Position numbers and translations under genes: made by a program. Below, piece by piece: positions 19,337 to 28,836 of a DNA stretch of 64,000 bases (the stretch's first letter is position 1; every line of letters begins with the position of its first letter). The DNA comes from Paenibacillus antibioticophila (GTDB lineage Bacteria > Bacillota > Bacilli > Paenibacillales > Paenibacillaceae): assembly GCF_000455265.1 (NCBI RefSeq), contig NZ_HG005139.1, positions 761,131 through 825,130 of the forward strand, in the 5' to 3' direction. Under the pieces are notes generated by a model. It did no database searches. It had not been told where the DNA came from and saw only the letters and a list, made by a program, of their open reading frames with translations.

Positions 19337-20068
19337 GTGACTCAACGATTGTTGGTCATTGAAGACGAACCGACACTGTCGAGGCTGCTATCTTATAACT
19401 TAAGCAGTGAGGGCTTTGAGGTTATTGTCGCTGATCATGGTCAAATTGGCTATGATACCGCGAAGAGTCAGGAGTTCGATCTGATTCTGCTTGATTTGAT
19501 GCTTCCGGGGATGAACGGGATCGAGATTTTGTCCAAGCTTCGCGGGGAGGGCAGCAAGACGCCGGTCATCATTCTGACGGCAAAAAATGCGGAGGAAGAG
19601 GTCGTGCAGGGGTTAAAGGCCGGGGCCGATGATTACATTACGAAGCCCTTCGGTGTTGCAGAGCTGTTGGCCAGAGTAACGGCGGTCCTTCGGCGCACAA
19701 GCGGCGGGCATGAAGATCGGGAGCCTTCCCTGGAAGAACGGGAGGATGCCCAGATTACGCTGGGACCGTTATCCATCTATCCTGAGAAATACGAAGTCAC
19801 ACTGAACGGGGAAGCTATCGTGCTCAGACCTAAGGAGTTTGAAGTGTTGCTCTATCTGGCGCGGAAGCCTGGAGTCGTTATGACTCGGGATGACCTGATG
19901 AACGCCGTTTGGGGCTTTGATTATATCGGAGGACAGCGTACCGTCGATGTTCATGTCAGCTCGCTGCGTAAGAAGCTGGAGCTGGATCCGGGATCGGTAT
20001 ATATCGATTCAATTCGGGGAGTGGGATACAAGCTAGTTGTGAACAAAAAGAAAACCGCCCATCATTGA
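19337..20068 (+). CDS. phoP: Phosphate-regulon response regulator PhoP
   Basis: The 243-residue OmpR-family regulator has a receiver domain with the acidic pocket 'IEDEP', phospho-Asp in 'DLILLDLMLPGMNG', Thr in 'ILTAKN' and Lys in 'DDYITKPF'. The C-terminal winged helix has 'LRPKEFEVLLYLARKPGVV' and 'RTVDVHVSSLRKKLE'. GTG 19337 follows AAGGGGGAAA. Phosphorylated by PhoR, it would bind the boxes near 19241, 21277 and 28948. In B. subtilis phoP precedes phoR; here the order is reversed with a 119-bp gap carrying a Pho box. Confidence 0.9.
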   Translation: MTQRLLVIEDEPTLSRLLSYNLSSEGFEVIVADHGQIGYDTAKSQEFDLILLDLMLPGMNGIEILSKLRGEGSKTPVIILTAKNAEEEVVQGLKAGADDYITKPFGVAELLARVTAVLRRTSGGHEDREPSLEEREDAQITLGPLSIYPEKYEVTLNGEAIVLRPKEFEVLLYLARKPGVVMTRDDLMNAVWGFDYIGGQRTVDVHVSSLRKKLELDPGSVYIDSIRGVGYKLVVNKKKTAHH

Positions 20069-20092
20069 GACCCATTGATGGACGGTTTTTCA
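20051..20092 (+). terminator. Terminator overlapping the phoP stop
   Basis: AAAACCGCCCATCA pairs with TTGATGGACGGTTTT with one mismatch and is followed by a T-rich tract. The left arm lies within the last codons of phoP. Confidence 0.85.
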
Positions 20093-20182
20093 CTTTTTTC
20101 AGCCAGGGACTTTATTCTCCGCTAACAATTGTCGACTATCCTCTGAAAAGAGAGTGTATTCCGTACATAGGGAGTGGTGGTC

Positions 20183-21274
20183 ATGGCAAGCCTGACTGTT
20201 ATGGAGAGACCTGCGGCCTTGGTGAATGTGGCTGATTTTAGCAGGAACGTTCCAGTAATACGCGGAGATCGAAAGTGCAGCGATGTGCTCGGCATGTTCA
20301 AGCAGGATTCCGAGCTTCCGTGCCTCGTCATTTGTGACCAAGGGGAACGCCCTCGCGGTCTTGTTATGAGGGATTATTTCTATCGGCATCTTACAGGCAG
20401 ATTTGCGCCGGATTTATTCTATGAGCGTCCTGTACGTGATTTTGCCCAACCGGAGTATGCGGTATATGAAATATCCACGCCCCCAGGAGAGCTGTTGGAT
20501 CATGCGCTTCATCGGACCGGGCATTTGTTCTACGACAGTTTGATTTTAACGCAGGACGGGAATTACTATGGGGTAATGACACTGCAGGATTTGATGCTTC
20601 TCTCGAGAAAATTACAACAGGAAGCCGAGGCTGAACGGCAAAACACGCTGCAACGGAGCGTTACGCTGGTTGAAGATATCGGAAGAACCGTCGTTCAGGC
20701 CTCTGAGGCTTCAGAAAGAAGCCTGGAGGAAACGCAGCAAATGTCGAGGCTTGCATTGGAAGGTCGAGAAGAACTGGAAGAGGTCACTGAAGCGTTTAAT
20801 CGTGTGAAAAAAGTCACATTATCTCAACAAAACCAAGTGGATGAGTTGTCTTCCTGCTCACAGGATATTTCTCGAATCGCAGCGCAAATTCGTGAACTTG
20901 CAGAACTGAGCGGCATTCTGGCTCTCAATGCTTCGATTGAAGCCTCGCGGGCAGGAGAGCATGGACACGGATTCGCAGTCGTGGCAGAGGAAGTACACCG
21001 GCTTGCTAAAGAGACCAAGCAATTGTCGGGAAATATTGAAGAGACCCTGGACAGGGTAGGCGAGCTTGTAAAGGCGACGGATCAATCGATGCGCGTCACC
21101 AGTGGGGAATTGGAGCAGAGTCAGACCCATGTTGTCCAGGCGGGCGATACCTTTGGGCAACTGGTTGAATCGGTGCGGAGAACCGGGCGAACAGGCCGGG
21201 AGTCTGCGTCAGCCACGATTCAAGCGCTCAAGATGACAGAGATGGTGAATAAAGAGCTCACTGCATTGTCGTGA
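20183..21274 (+). CDS. Soluble methyl-accepting chemotaxis-like protein with CBS-like N-terminus
   Basis: A 363-residue cytoplasmic protein without membrane segments. Residues about 10-135 contain two repeats resembling CBS domains ('[17 protein letters not shown]' with '[20 protein letters not shown]', then '[24 protein letters not shown]'). A long coiled coil and a methyl-accepting signalling hairpin ('[19 protein letters not shown]', '[16 protein letters not shown]') follow. The hairpin is the CheA/CheW contact tip, shortened by heptad deletions. ATG 20183 follows GGGAGTGG. It lies between phoP and pstB1, so an intracellular phosphate or nucleotide signal is an attractive but unproven input. 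Confidence 0.8.
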   Translation: MASLTVMERPAALVNVADFSRNVPVIRGDRKCSDVLGMFKQDSELPCLVICDQGERPRGLVMRDYFYRHLTGRFAPDLFYERPVRDFAQPEYAVYEISTPPGELLDHALHRTGHLFYDSLILTQDGNYYGVMTLQDLMLLSRKLQQEAEAERQNTLQRSVTLVEDIGRTVVQASEASERSLEETQQMSRLALEGREELEEVTEAFNRVKKVTLSQQNQVDELSSCSQDISRIAAQIRELAELSGILALNASIEASRAGEHGHGFAVVAEEVHRLAKETKQLSGNIEETLDRVGELVKATDQSMRVTSGELEQSQTHVVQAGDTFGQLVESVRRTGRTGRESASATIQALKMTEMVNKELTALS

Positions 21275-21276
21275 AA

Positions 21277-21330
21277 TTTTACACTGCGTTAACATTTAGG
21301 CTCATCCCGCTTTACATAGCTTATGTAAAA
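21277..21330 (+). promoter_or_regulatory. Pho boxes and promoter region of pstB1-phoU
   Basis: TTTTACACTGCGTTAACATT (21277-21296) repeats the TTTACA-N5-TTAACA pair. Further down TTTACATA-GCT-TATGTAAA (21311-21329) is an inverted repeat that adds TTTACA on both strands. The start codon is at 21422. Confidence 0.75.
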
Positions 21331-21421
21331 TCAATATGAAACAATCGAACCAAGCATCGGTACAGGTCCCAATGACAATTGAGGCCTTGCTTCGCATGTA
21401 ACTTCTTATGGTGGTGAAGGC

Positions 21422-22177
21422 ATGTCAACAATCATCCGAATCAATAACTTGAAACTGTATTACGATCAATTCCTCGCCTTGAAGGACGTATCACTGGATA
21501 TTCCCGAGAAGGCAATTACTGCGTTCATCGGACCATCGGGATGCGGGAAGTCAACCCTTCTCCGGACCTTGAACCGAATGAACGATATGATCCCTGCCAC
21601 GCGGATTGAGGGTTCTGTTCAAATTGCCGGTTCCGAGGTGTATGGTGAGGATGTTCAAGTGGAAATCTTGCGCAAGCAGGTCGGTATGGTGTTCCAGCAG
21701 CCGAATCCGTTTCCGAAATCAATATATGATAATGTCGCCTACGGACCTAGGCTTCATGGCTCTCCTGGCAAGGCGGAGCTTGATGAACTGGTGGAGCAAA
21801 GCTTGCGCCAGGCAGCATTATGGGATGAAGTGAAGGACTTCCTGAAGCGCTCGGCGCTGGGCCTGTCCGGCGGGCAGCAGCAGAGATTGTGCATCGCTCG
21901 CGCCATTGCAGTGCAGCCCCAAATTCTGCTGATGGATGAGGCGACTTCCGCACTTGATCCGATCTCTACGCTAAAGATTGAGGAATTAGTTCAGGAGTTG
22001 AAGAGTAAGTATACTATTGTGATGGTTACGCATAACATGCATCAAGCTGCCCGCATTTCGGACCGCACGGTATTTTTCCTGAATGGAGAAATTATTGAGG
22101 CGGACGATACGCGCAAGCTGTTCTCAACTCCATCGGATTCGCGCACAGAAGATTACATTTCCGGACGATTCGGATAA
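21422..22177 (+). CDS. pstB: Phosphate ABC transporter ATP-binding protein PstB (orphan copy)
   Basis: The 251-residue ATPase powers PstCA-mediated phosphate uptake. Walker A is 'GPSGCGKST', the Q loop follows in '[19 protein letters not shown]', the ABC signature is 'LSGGQQQR', Walker B is '[13 protein letters not shown]' and the H-loop is in '[10 protein letters not shown]'. Walker B is followed by Ala-Thr, where the second copy at 31865 has Pro-Ala. ATG 21422 is preceded by GGTGGTGAAGG. It lies 19 bases from phoU, away from pstSCA. Confidence 0.93.
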   Translation: MSTIIRINNLKLYYDQFLALKDVSLDIPEKAITAFIGPSGCGKSTLLRTLNRMNDMIPATRIEGSVQIAGSEVYGEDVQVEILRKQVGMVFQQPNPFPKSIYDNVAYGPRLHGSPGKAELDELVEQSLRQAALWDEVKDFLKRSALGLSGGQQQRLCIARAIAVQPQILLMDEATSALDPISTLKIEELVQELKSKYTIVMVTHNMHQAARISDRTVFFLNGEIIEADDTRKLFSTPSDSRTEDYISGRFG

Positions 22178-22196
22178 CCTAAGGAGGCAGCTGTAC

Positions 22197-22856
22197 ATGA
22201 TACAAAGAAAAGATTTCGATCAAAGCCTGGAGGAATTGCGGCAGCTGCTGCTGAAGATGGGCAAGCATGTAGAGAACACTTTGAGCGAGTCGATCTCTGC
22301 CCTTCAAAATCTGGATGAGCCTAAAGCTCGAGCCATTATCGAGAAGGATATCGAGTTGAACGAAATGGAAGAAGAAGTTATGGATCTGGGAGAACGGCTT
22401 ATTGTGACACAGCAGCCGGTCGCGAAGGACCTGCGGCGGATTATCGTCGCTTTTAAAATCTCGAGTGATCTGGAACGCATGGGAGACCTGGCAATTGATA
22501 TATCCAAGGTAACCTTGCGCCTGAAGGGTGAAGCCTTAATCAAGCCTTTGGTCGACATTCCCAAGATGGCCGAATTGGCCAATGAGATGGTTCAGGAGTC
22601 CTTGCAGTCTTATCTTGACGAGAACACGGATCTTGCTTATAAGATGGCCAAGGATGACGACGAGATTGACCATTTGTACAGCCAGATCATTCGCGATCTG
22701 TACACGTATATGACAGCGCATCCGGAGTCCTTGCATCAGGCAATCCACCTTACTTTGGTAGGACGTTATATTGAGCGGATTGCTGATCATGCGACGAATA
22801 TCGGAGAGAGCACGGTTTATCTGGTGACTGGGCATCGCCCGGACTTGAACGTATAA
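22197..22856 (+). CDS. phoU: Phosphate signalling protein PhoU
   Basis: The 219-residue protein is built of two three-helix PhoU bundles, with acidic metal-binding runs 'DLERMGDLAIDISK' and 'YIERIADHATNIGES' (E/DxxxD motifs). It represses Pho signalling and modulates PstB/PhoR when phosphate is plentiful. ATG 22197 follows AAGGAGG. It is co-transcribed with pstB1 under the Pho box at 21277 and ends at a strong terminator. Confidence 0.94.
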   Translation: MIQRKDFDQSLEELRQLLLKMGKHVENTLSESISALQNLDEPKARAIIEKDIELNEMEEEVMDLGERLIVTQQPVAKDLRRIIVAFKISSDLERMGDLAIDISKVTLRLKGEALIKPLVDIPKMAELANEMVQESLQSYLDENTDLAYKMAKDDDEIDHLYSQIIRDLYTYMTAHPESLHQAIHLTLVGRYIERIADHATNIGESTVYLVTGHRPDLNV

Positions 22857-22874
22857 ACGGGATACAAAATTTGG

Positions 22875-22917
22875 AATAACCCCTCACGGCTTGCTGTGGC
22901 GGGTTATTCTTTTTTTG
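22875..22917 (+). terminator. Terminator after phoU
   Basis: AATAACCC pairs with GGGTTATT around a 20-base loop with further pairing, then CTTTTTTTG. Confidence 0.85.
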
Positions 22918-22995
22918 CTTATGCTATTTGTTTTTGGCAAAAGGGAACCATGTGTTAGAATAGAACGAGGAGTATGCTGAAGGAGAAGGTGTCAC

Positions 22996-25665
22996 ATGGA
23001 TAAATTGATTCTGATTGACGGCAATAGTGTTATTTACCGCGCTTTTTTTGCGATGCCGCCGCTTACCAATTCCAGCGGTCTGCATACGAATGCTGTATAC
23101 GGCTTCACTAATATGATGCTTCGGCTCATTCAAGAACAGAAGCCAACACACCTTCTGGTTGCCTTTGATGCAGGCAAACAGACCTTTCGGCATGAAGGCT
23201 ATCAGGAATATAAAGGCGGCCGGGAGAAGACGCCGCCGGAGCTTTCAGAGCAATTTCCGTTATTGCGGGAGCTGCTGGAGAGCTTTGGCATTTCCTGGTT
23301 TGAGCTTGCGGGCTATGAGGCGGACGATATCATCGGTACGCTGAGCCGGCTGGGCGAGGAATCAGGACTTGAAGTGCTGGTTGTCACCGGTGATAAGGAC
23401 ATGCTTCAGGTTGTAAGCGACAAGGTCACGGTAGCATTGACCCGTAAGGGCATTAGCGAGGTCGAGCCTTATGGCCCGAAGGAAATTGAAGAGAAATACG
23501 GATTGACTCCGTTGCAAATTATTGATTTGAAAGGTCTGATGGGCGATGCGTCAGACAATATTCCCGGCGTTCCCGGGATTGGCGAGAAGACAGCGCTGAA
23601 GCTTCTCCATCAATTTGGTTCTGTGGAGGAAGTGCTTGCTCGTACCGATGAATTAAAAGGCAAGATGAAAGAAAACCTGGTCAATCATGCGGATGATGCG
23701 GTCATGAGCAAACGGCTTGCGACGATTCACCGCGAAGTGCCGATCGATCGGGCTTGGGATACGATGACGTTCAACGGCTTTAAGGAAGAGACCGCTGTTC
23801 CTATGCTACGTAAGCTGGAGTTTAAGTCGCTTCTTGAACGATTGAATTTCAGCGGCAGCGAAGGCGATGGGCAAGCGGATGGAACAGCAGCTGAGGCCTC
23901 GCAAGTGCAAGTGAATGTTACAATCGTGGAGTCTGCTTCCTTGAAGGAACTTGAAGCGGTCTTGCCTGAAATCGCGGGGTTGCACGTAGAAAGCCGCGGG
24001 GACAATCCTCATCAGGCAGAGCTTCTCGGCATGGTGCTCTCAACCAAAGAGCGGCATTTCTTTCTGCAGCCCGAGGTGTTGAAGAGCGAAGAAGCGGAAG
24101 CGGTTCGGGCATGGCTGGCGGATGAGCAAGCTCCGAAGCGGGGTTATGATCTGCATCGCGCAGACTTGACCTTGTTCTGGCACGGAATTCCGTTTGCCGG
24201 AGCAGAATTCGATATCCAGTTGGCAGCGTATCTGCTTGATCCGACCGAGAGTGATCAGACGCTAAGCGCATTGTCTGCCAAATACAATCTGGCCCCCTTG
24301 CCGTCCGATGATGAAGTGCTGGGCAAGGGAGCGAAGTTCAAGGTGCCGGATCTGGAGATTTTCAGCACTCATCTGGCTCGTAAGAGTGCGGCGGCGATTA
24401 GCATCGTGCCGGAGCAGCGAGCTGCGCTAGAACAGAATGAGATGCACAAGCTCTTCTATGAACTGGAGATGCCGCTGTCACGTATCCTGGCGGATATGGA
24501 GAAGCAGGGCGTGGCCGTTGACCGGGAAAGCCTCATGCAGTTGGGGCAAGAGTTTGAAGCTCAGATCGCGAAGCTGGTATCGCAAATTTATGAGATTGCA
24601 GGCATCGAGTTCAATCTGAACTCACCGAAGCAGCTAGGGGAAATTCTGTTCGACAAGCTGGGACTTCCTGTGATCAAGAAGACGAAGACGGGATATTCAA
24701 CCGATGCTGAGGTGCTGGAGAAGCTGGCACCGTATCATGAAATTGTCCAGTATATCTTGGAATACCGGCAGCTTGCGAAGCTGCAATCGACTTATGTAGA
24801 AGGGCTTCTTAAGGAAATTCGCAGTGAGACGGGGAAGGTGCATACCTATTTCCGTCAGACCATTGCAGCAACCGGACGTCTGAGCAGCCAGTTCCCGAAT
24901 TTGCAGAATATTCCGATTCGGATGGAAGAAGGGCGGAAGATCCGCAAAGTATTTGTCCCTTCCGAGGAAGGCTGGTATATTCTCGGCGCCGATTATTCGC
25001 AGATTGAATTGCGGGTGCTTGCGCATATTTCGGGGGATAAAGGCTTGCAGGAAGCATTTCTCCATGACATGGACATTCATACCAAGACGGCAATGGATGT
25101 GTTCGGGGTATCCTCGGACCAGGTTGATGCCAATATGAGACGTTCCGCCAAAGCGGTTAATTTCGGGATTGTCTACGGAATCAGTGATTACGGCCTGTCA
25201 CAAAACCTGAACATTACCCGGAAAGAAGCAGCCCGGTTCATCGATCAATATTTCGATGCCTTCCAGGGTGTCCGGAAGTATATGGATGATATTGTCCGGG
25301 ATGCCAAGCGGGATGGTTATGTGAAGACCCTGCTGGAGCGTAGACGATATCTGCCTGAAATTAACGCATCGAACTTCAATCTTCGCTCGTTTGCTGAGCG
25401 AACAGCCATGAACACGCCTATCCAGGGGACGGCGGCCGATATTATCAAGCTGGCGATGGTGCTGATGGATACAGCCCTTAGCAGCCATGGCTTGAAGAGC
25501 CGAATGCTCCTTCAGGTGCATGACGAACTTGTCTTTGAGGTGCCGCCCGAGGAGCTGGAGCTGATGAGCAAGCTGGTCCCCGAGACGATGGAGAAGGCGC
25601 TGAAGCTATCCGTGCCGCTTAAGGCTGAAGTAAGCAGCGGGTGGAACTGGTATGAAGCAAAGTGA
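22996..25665 (+). CDS. polA: DNA polymerase I
   Basis: The 889-residue repair and Okazaki-fragment polymerase has an N-terminal 5'-nuclease (1-290, 'VAFDAGKQTFRHEGYQEYKG', 'GYEADDIIGTL', 'VTGDKDMLQ'). A 3'-5' exonuclease-like domain (about 300-465) follows, in which the catalytic D-x-E reads 'HVESRGDN', so proofreading is probably lost as in Bacillus Pol I. The polymerase domain has 'DYSQIELRVLAHIS', 'RRSAKAVNFGIVYG' and 'LLQVHDELVFEVP'. ATG 22996 has AAGGAGAAGG upstream. It heads polA-mutM-coaE. Confidence 0.96.
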   Translation: MDKLILIDGNSVIYRAFFAMPPLTNSSGLHTNAVYGFTNMMLRLIQEQKPTHLLVAFDAGKQTFRHEGYQEYKGGREKTPPELSEQFPLLRELLESFGISWFELAGYEADDIIGTLSRLGEESGLEVLVVTGDKDMLQVVSDKVTVALTRKGISEVEPYGPKEIEEKYGLTPLQIIDLKGLMGDASDNIPGVPGIGEKTALKLLHQFGSVEEVLARTDELKGKMKENLVNHADDAVMSKRLATIHREVPIDRAWDTMTFNGFKEETAVPMLRKLEFKSLLERLNFSGSEGDGQADGTAAEASQVQVNVTIVESASLKELEAVLPEIAGLHVESRGDNPHQAELLGMVLSTKERHFFLQPEVLKSEEAEAVRAWLADEQAPKRGYDLHRADLTLFWHGIPFAGAEFDIQLAAYLLDPTESDQTLSALSAKYNLAPLPSDDEVLGKGAKFKVPDLEIFSTHLARKSAAAISIVPEQRAALEQNEMHKLFYELEMPLSRILADMEKQGVAVDRESLMQLGQEFEAQIAKLVSQIYEIAGIEFNLNSPKQLGEILFDKLGLPVIKKTKTGYSTDAEVLEKLAPYHEIVQYILEYRQLAKLQSTYVEGLLKEIRSETGKVHTYFRQTIAATGRLSSQFPNLQNIPIRMEEGRKIRKVFVPSEEGWYILGADYSQIELRVLAHISGDKGLQEAFLHDMDIHTKTAMDVFGVSSDQVDANMRRSAKAVNFGIVYGISDYGLSQNLNITRKEAARFIDQYFDAFQGVRKYMDDIVRDAKRDGYVKTLLERRRYLPEINASNFNLRSFAERTAMNTPIQGTAADIIKLAMVLMDTALSSHGLKSRMLLQVHDELVFEVPPEELELMSKLVPETMEKALKLSVPLKAEVSSGWNWYEAK

Positions 25666-25707
25666 GAAATGTGATGTTTTTCTAACCATAGATAAGAGGT
25701 GAATGAA

Positions 25708-26544
25708 ATGCCGGAATTGCCGGAGGTCGAGACAGTCAGACGAACCCTGGCAGGGTTAATAGTCGGCAGAACGATTGAGAGGGTCTCGGTGCATCTACCG
25801 CGAATTATTCAGCGGCCCGATGATGTCCGGGTGTTCGAAATGGAGCTTGCAGGCAGCAAGATCGAGGATGTGGGACGCAGAGGGAAGTTCCTCTTGATCC
25901 GAATGGACAACCTCGTTCTGGTATCTCATCTGAGAATGGAAGGGCGCTATGGTCTGTATCAGAGCGGTGATCCGGTCGAAAAGCACACCCATGTCATCTT
26001 TCATTTTACCGACGGGATGGAACTCAGATATAAGGACGTACGTCAATTCGGAACCATGCATTTGTTTGCGCCAGGACAGGAGCTGATCAGCAAGCCGTTG
26101 GCCAAGCTGGGATTGGAGCCGCTGGATGAAGCCTTTACCTTTGAAGCCTTTTGCCATGTAATTGCAGGGAGAACAACGAAGATAAAGCCGGCTCTGCTAA
26201 ATCAGGAATACATTGTAGGCTTGGGCAATATTTATGTGGATGAGGCATTGTTTCGGGCAGGTATTTATCCACAGCTTCAGGCGAACCATTTAAGTACGGA
26301 GCAGCTCCGGAGGTTATATGAGGCCATCTTGGCCACCTTATCGGAAGCCGTGCTTGCCGGAGGGTCTTCCATTAAATCCTATGTGAACGGACAAGGAGAG
26401 ATGGGGATGTTCCAGCACAGTCTGAATGTGTATGGAAGACAGGGGCAGCCCTGTCCTGCTTGCGGACAACCTATCGAGAAGATTACGCTGGCCGGGCGGG
26501 GAACCCATTACTGCCCGGAATGCCAGCCTGCGGGAATGGAGTGA
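25708..26544 (+). CDS. mutM: Formamidopyrimidine-DNA glycosylase
   Basis: The 278-residue base-excision enzyme removes 8-oxoguanine and FapyG and nicks the abasic site. The mature N-terminal proline nucleophile is in MPELPEVETVRR, so ATG 25708 and not the upstream GTG 25699 must be used. The helix-two-turn-helix region 'LLNQEYIVGLGNIYVDEALF' and a C-terminal zinc finger 'CPACGQP...HYCPECQ' are complete. AAGAGGTG supplies the RBS. The gene overlaps or abuts coaE. Confidence 0.96.
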   Translation: MPELPEVETVRRTLAGLIVGRTIERVSVHLPRIIQRPDDVRVFEMELAGSKIEDVGRRGKFLLIRMDNLVLVSHLRMEGRYGLYQSGDPVEKHTHVIFHFTDGMELRYKDVRQFGTMHLFAPGQELISKPLAKLGLEPLDEAFTFEAFCHVIAGRTTKIKPALLNQEYIVGLGNIYVDEALFRAGIYPQLQANHLSTEQLRRLYEAILATLSEAVLAGGSSIKSYVNGQGEMGMFQHSLNVYGRQGQPCPACGQPIEKITLAGRGTHYCPECQPAGME

Positions 26545-26549
26545 ATGCT

Positions 26550-27143
26550 GTGAATATCGGACTTACGGGGGGCATTGCCACCGGCAAGAGTACCGTCTCA
26601 CAAATGCTCGTTGCACGCGGCGCTGCATTGATTGATGCGGATGTGGTAGCCAGAAGAATTATGGAGCCCGGTCATCCTGTACTTGCAAAAGTTGTTGAAA
26701 GGTTTGGCGAAACCGTATTGCTGGCGGATGGCCAGTTAAATCGCAAACGGCTTGGAGAGATTGTGTTCTCGGACCCCGTGGAGCGGAAAGCGCTTGAGGA
26801 CATTACGCACCCGGCGATTCGCAGGGAGATGAAGGCGGAGCTGGAAGCCCTGGAGCAGGAAAACCCCGAACGTCTGGTGGTTGCCGATATCCCCTTGCTT
26901 TATGAGTCGGGACTTGAGAATTTGTACGAGAAGATTATGGTGGTCTATGTACCGAGGTCTCTCCAGTTGGAGCGTCTCATGCAACGGGATGCGTTGACGG
27001 TGCAAGAAGCAGAGCTAAGGCTTGCTGCACAGATGGATATCGAGGAGAAGAGAAGACGAGCGGATATTTTGATTGATAATAGCCAGAGTTATGAAGAGAC
27101 CGAGAGTCAAATCGATGATTTCTGGCGGAGCCGGGTTTTATGA
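26550..27143 (+). CDS. coaE: Dephospho-CoA kinase
   Basis: The 197-residue kinase phosphorylates dephospho-CoA in the last step of CoA synthesis. The P-loop 'GLTGGIATGKSTVSQML', 'LIDADVVARRIMEPG' (substrate Asp), 'LVVADIPLLYESG' and the lid 'LMQRDALTVQEAELRLAAQM' are present. The start is GTG 26550 with GGAGTG eight bases upstream; GTG 26541, overlapping the mutM stop, is the alternative. Length equals the B. subtilis enzyme. It overlaps the next gene by four bases (ATGA). Confidence 0.94.
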   Translation: MNIGLTGGIATGKSTVSQMLVARGAALIDADVVARRIMEPGHPVLAKVVERFGETVLLADGQLNRKRLGEIVFSDPVERKALEDITHPAIRREMKAELEALEQENPERLVVADIPLLYESGLENLYEKIMVVYVPRSLQLERLMQRDALTVQEAELRLAAQMDIEEKRRRADILIDNSQSYEETESQIDDFWRSRVL

Positions 27144-27703
27144 GGTGGCTGAGAAAAAAGAGAGTTCTGTTGATGCTGTTGTTAGGCTTTATCGTGATCC
27201 TGTTCTTTAATTCTTCTTGGTTGGCCTTATTCTATCCGATCTATTATAAGGAAGAAATCCGGACGCATGCAGCAACTTATGGACTGGACCCCCTGATTGT
27301 AGCTGCGATTATTAAGGTAGAGACGAACTATAAGCCGGGGGCGGAATCCCCAAAGGGAGCGCTTGGCATTATGCAGATCATGCCGGATACAGCGGATTGG
27401 GTTGTACAGAAGGCTAAGATGGATGAAGTGGAATTGAGCAGGGTGAAAGAAGAAAGCGGCTTGAATATACAGATTGGAACTTGGTACCTGGATTGGTTGG
27501 GCGATCAATTTGATGGCAATATGATTGCTATGATTGCCGCCTATAACGCCGGTCCGACGAATGTGAAGAATTGGCTCAAAAGCGGCCGTTGGGACGGCAA
27601 GCTGGAGACTGCGAAGAATATTCCGTTTGGTGAGACAAGGCACTATGTGCAGCGGGTTGCACATTATTACGAGCAATATTCAAGGATCTATTCGGATTTT
27701 TGA
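27140..27703 (+). CDS. Membrane-anchored lytic transglycosylase (SLT domain)
   Basis: A 187-residue protein with an N-terminal signal anchor ('RVLLMLLLGFIVILFFNSSWL') and an Slt/goose-lysozyme-like domain. The catalytic Glu lies in 'AAIIKVETNYKPGAESPKGALGIMQIMP' (motif ES/ET...GxMQ), and 'MIAMIAAYNAGPTNVKNWL' closes the groove. It would cleave peptidoglycan glycan strands outside the membrane. The ATG overlaps the coaE stop, so translation is coupled, as in many Bacillota where this gene follows coaE. Confidence 0.9.
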   Translation: MRWLRKKRVLLMLLLGFIVILFFNSSWLALFYPIYYKEEIRTHAATYGLDPLIVAAIIKVETNYKPGAESPKGALGIMQIMPDTADWVVQKAKMDEVELSRVKEESGLNIQIGTWYLDWLGDQFDGNMIAMIAAYNAGPTNVKNWLKSGRWDGKLETAKNIPFGETRHYVQRVAHYYEQYSRIYSDF

Positions 27704-27713
27704 GCTGGGAAGT

Positions 27714-27757
27714 TTAAAAAAAGGAAGCACCAGAAGGCATTCGCCATCTGTGCTTCC
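27714..27757 (-). terminator. Terminator of the spore-protein gene
   Basis: GGAAGCAC and GTGCTTCC flank an inner GGC/GCC helix. The run of seven A residues to its left becomes a U-tract in the minus-strand transcript. Confidence 0.8.
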
Positions 27758-27785
27758 CTGCTCGTTCAGAAGTTATATTTGTCCG

Positions 27786-28004
27786 TTATTTAAATTGACC
27801 TGCCAATTGTTGTTCGGCCAGAGTCACCAGACGTTTTGTAATATAACCACCGATCGAACCGTTTTCGTAAGAGGTCAAGTTACCAGCGTAACCGTCTTGC
27901 GGGAAAGCAATGCCCAGCTCTTGAGCAACCTCATATTTCATTTGCTCCAGCGCTCCGGAAGCTTGCTTCACCACCAGGTTATTAGATGAATTGTTTTGGG
28001 CCAT
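27786..28004 (-). CDS. Alpha/beta-type small acid-soluble spore protein
   Basis: The 72-residue SASP coats spore DNA and protects it from UV and heat, and is degraded by GPR at germination. The conserved blocks are 'ALEQMKYEVAQELGI' (GPR site around E-x-A) and 'GNLTSYENGSIGGYITKRLV'. ATG 28004 follows AAGGAGGTG; the GTG four codons upstream lies inside that RBS. It diverges from nrdR. CATAATA about 30 bases upstream could be a forespore sigma-G -10 element. Confidence 0.95.
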   Translation of the reverse strand: MAQNNSSNNLVVKQASGALEQMKYEVAQELGIAFPQDGYAGNLTSYENGSIGGYITKRLVTLAEQQLAGQFK

Positions 28005-28105
28005 GTTGTTGTTCACCTCCTTGAGTTGGTAACAGTATTATGCTCGGCAAGCGTGAAGTTCATTACTGAATCTGACAGTTATATATTGGAAAGGAGTAGA
28101 AGACC

Positions 28106-28576
28106 TTGAAATGTCCTTATTGCGACTACCTTGGAACGAAGGTGCTGGATTCCCGCCCGGCCAATGAAAATCGCTCGATTCGCCGGCGACGTGAATGTGA
28201 GAAGTGCAATCGTCGCTTTACTACCTTTGAAATGGTCGAAGAAATGCCGCTTATTGTGATTAAGAAGGACGGCAGTCGGGAAGAATTTAGCAGGGAGAAG
28301 ATGCTGCGCGGCCTGATCCGGGCTTGCGAGAAGCGTCCGGTCTCGGTGGAACAATTGGAGTCGATTGTATCGGAGGTCGAGCGCTCCATGCGTCAATCTG
28401 CGAATGCTGAAGTAGAGAGCCGCGGGATCGGAGAGCTGGTCATGGAGCAGCTCTATCCGGTAGACGAAGTGGCTTATGTTCGTTTTGCATCTGTGTACAG
28501 ACAGTTCAAGGACATCAATATGTTCATGAAGGAACTAAAGGGCCTGCTGTCTAAGAATACGGATGATGAGTCCTGA
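28106..28576 (+). CDS. nrdR: Transcriptional repressor NrdR
   Basis: The 156-residue repressor of ribonucleotide reductase genes senses ATP/dATP. The N-terminal zinc ribbon uses CPYC and CEKC, with the '[18 protein letters not shown]' arginine patch. The ATP-cone follows from about residue 48 ('[21 protein letters not shown]'). The only sensible start for MKCPYC is TTG 28106, preceded by AAAGGAG. It lies in the usual Bacillus neighbourhood downstream of coaE. Confidence 0.95.
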   Translation: MKCPYCDYLGTKVLDSRPANENRSIRRRRECEKCNRRFTTFEMVEEMPLIVIKKDGSREEFSREKMLRGLIRACEKRPVSVEQLESIVSEVERSMRQSANAEVESRGIGELVMEQLYPVDEVAYVRFASVYRQFKDINMFMKELKGLLSKNTDDES

Positions 28577-28605
28577 GCATTAATGTAATGAGGTGAGTAA
28601 TCGAC

Positions 28606-28815
28606 ATGAAGGAAGATCCCGCTTCCATCTTGAAATCGTTAACACCGGCAGGCCTCGCTATTGGCTTCTTGGCGGGGACCACCCTGGGCAGCAGCTTGTC
28701 TTTCCTGATGGAGTGGCAGCCAAGCCGGCTTGTTCTGACTGTAACCCTCTTAGGGTTGACAGGAGCCGTTCTTGGCTTGGGAGCCGCCGCCTGCATAAGA
28801 CGCAGTATCACTTAG
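28606..28815 (+). CDS. Small two-helix membrane protein, unknown
   Basis: A 69-residue protein with two hydrophobic helices ('GLAIGFLAGTTLGSSLSFLM' and 'LVLTVTLLGLTGAVLGLGAAAC') and a basic tail RRS. The start is ATG 28606 with GAGGTGAG upstream. No family recognised. It follows nrdR by 29 bases and shares its terminator, so it is probably co-transcribed. Confidence 0.6.
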   Translation: MKEDPASILKSLTPAGLAIGFLAGTTLGSSLSFLMEWQPSRLVLTVTLLGLTGAVLGLGAAACIRRSIT

Positions 28816-28836
28816 CAGTATAGATTTTATAATCAC

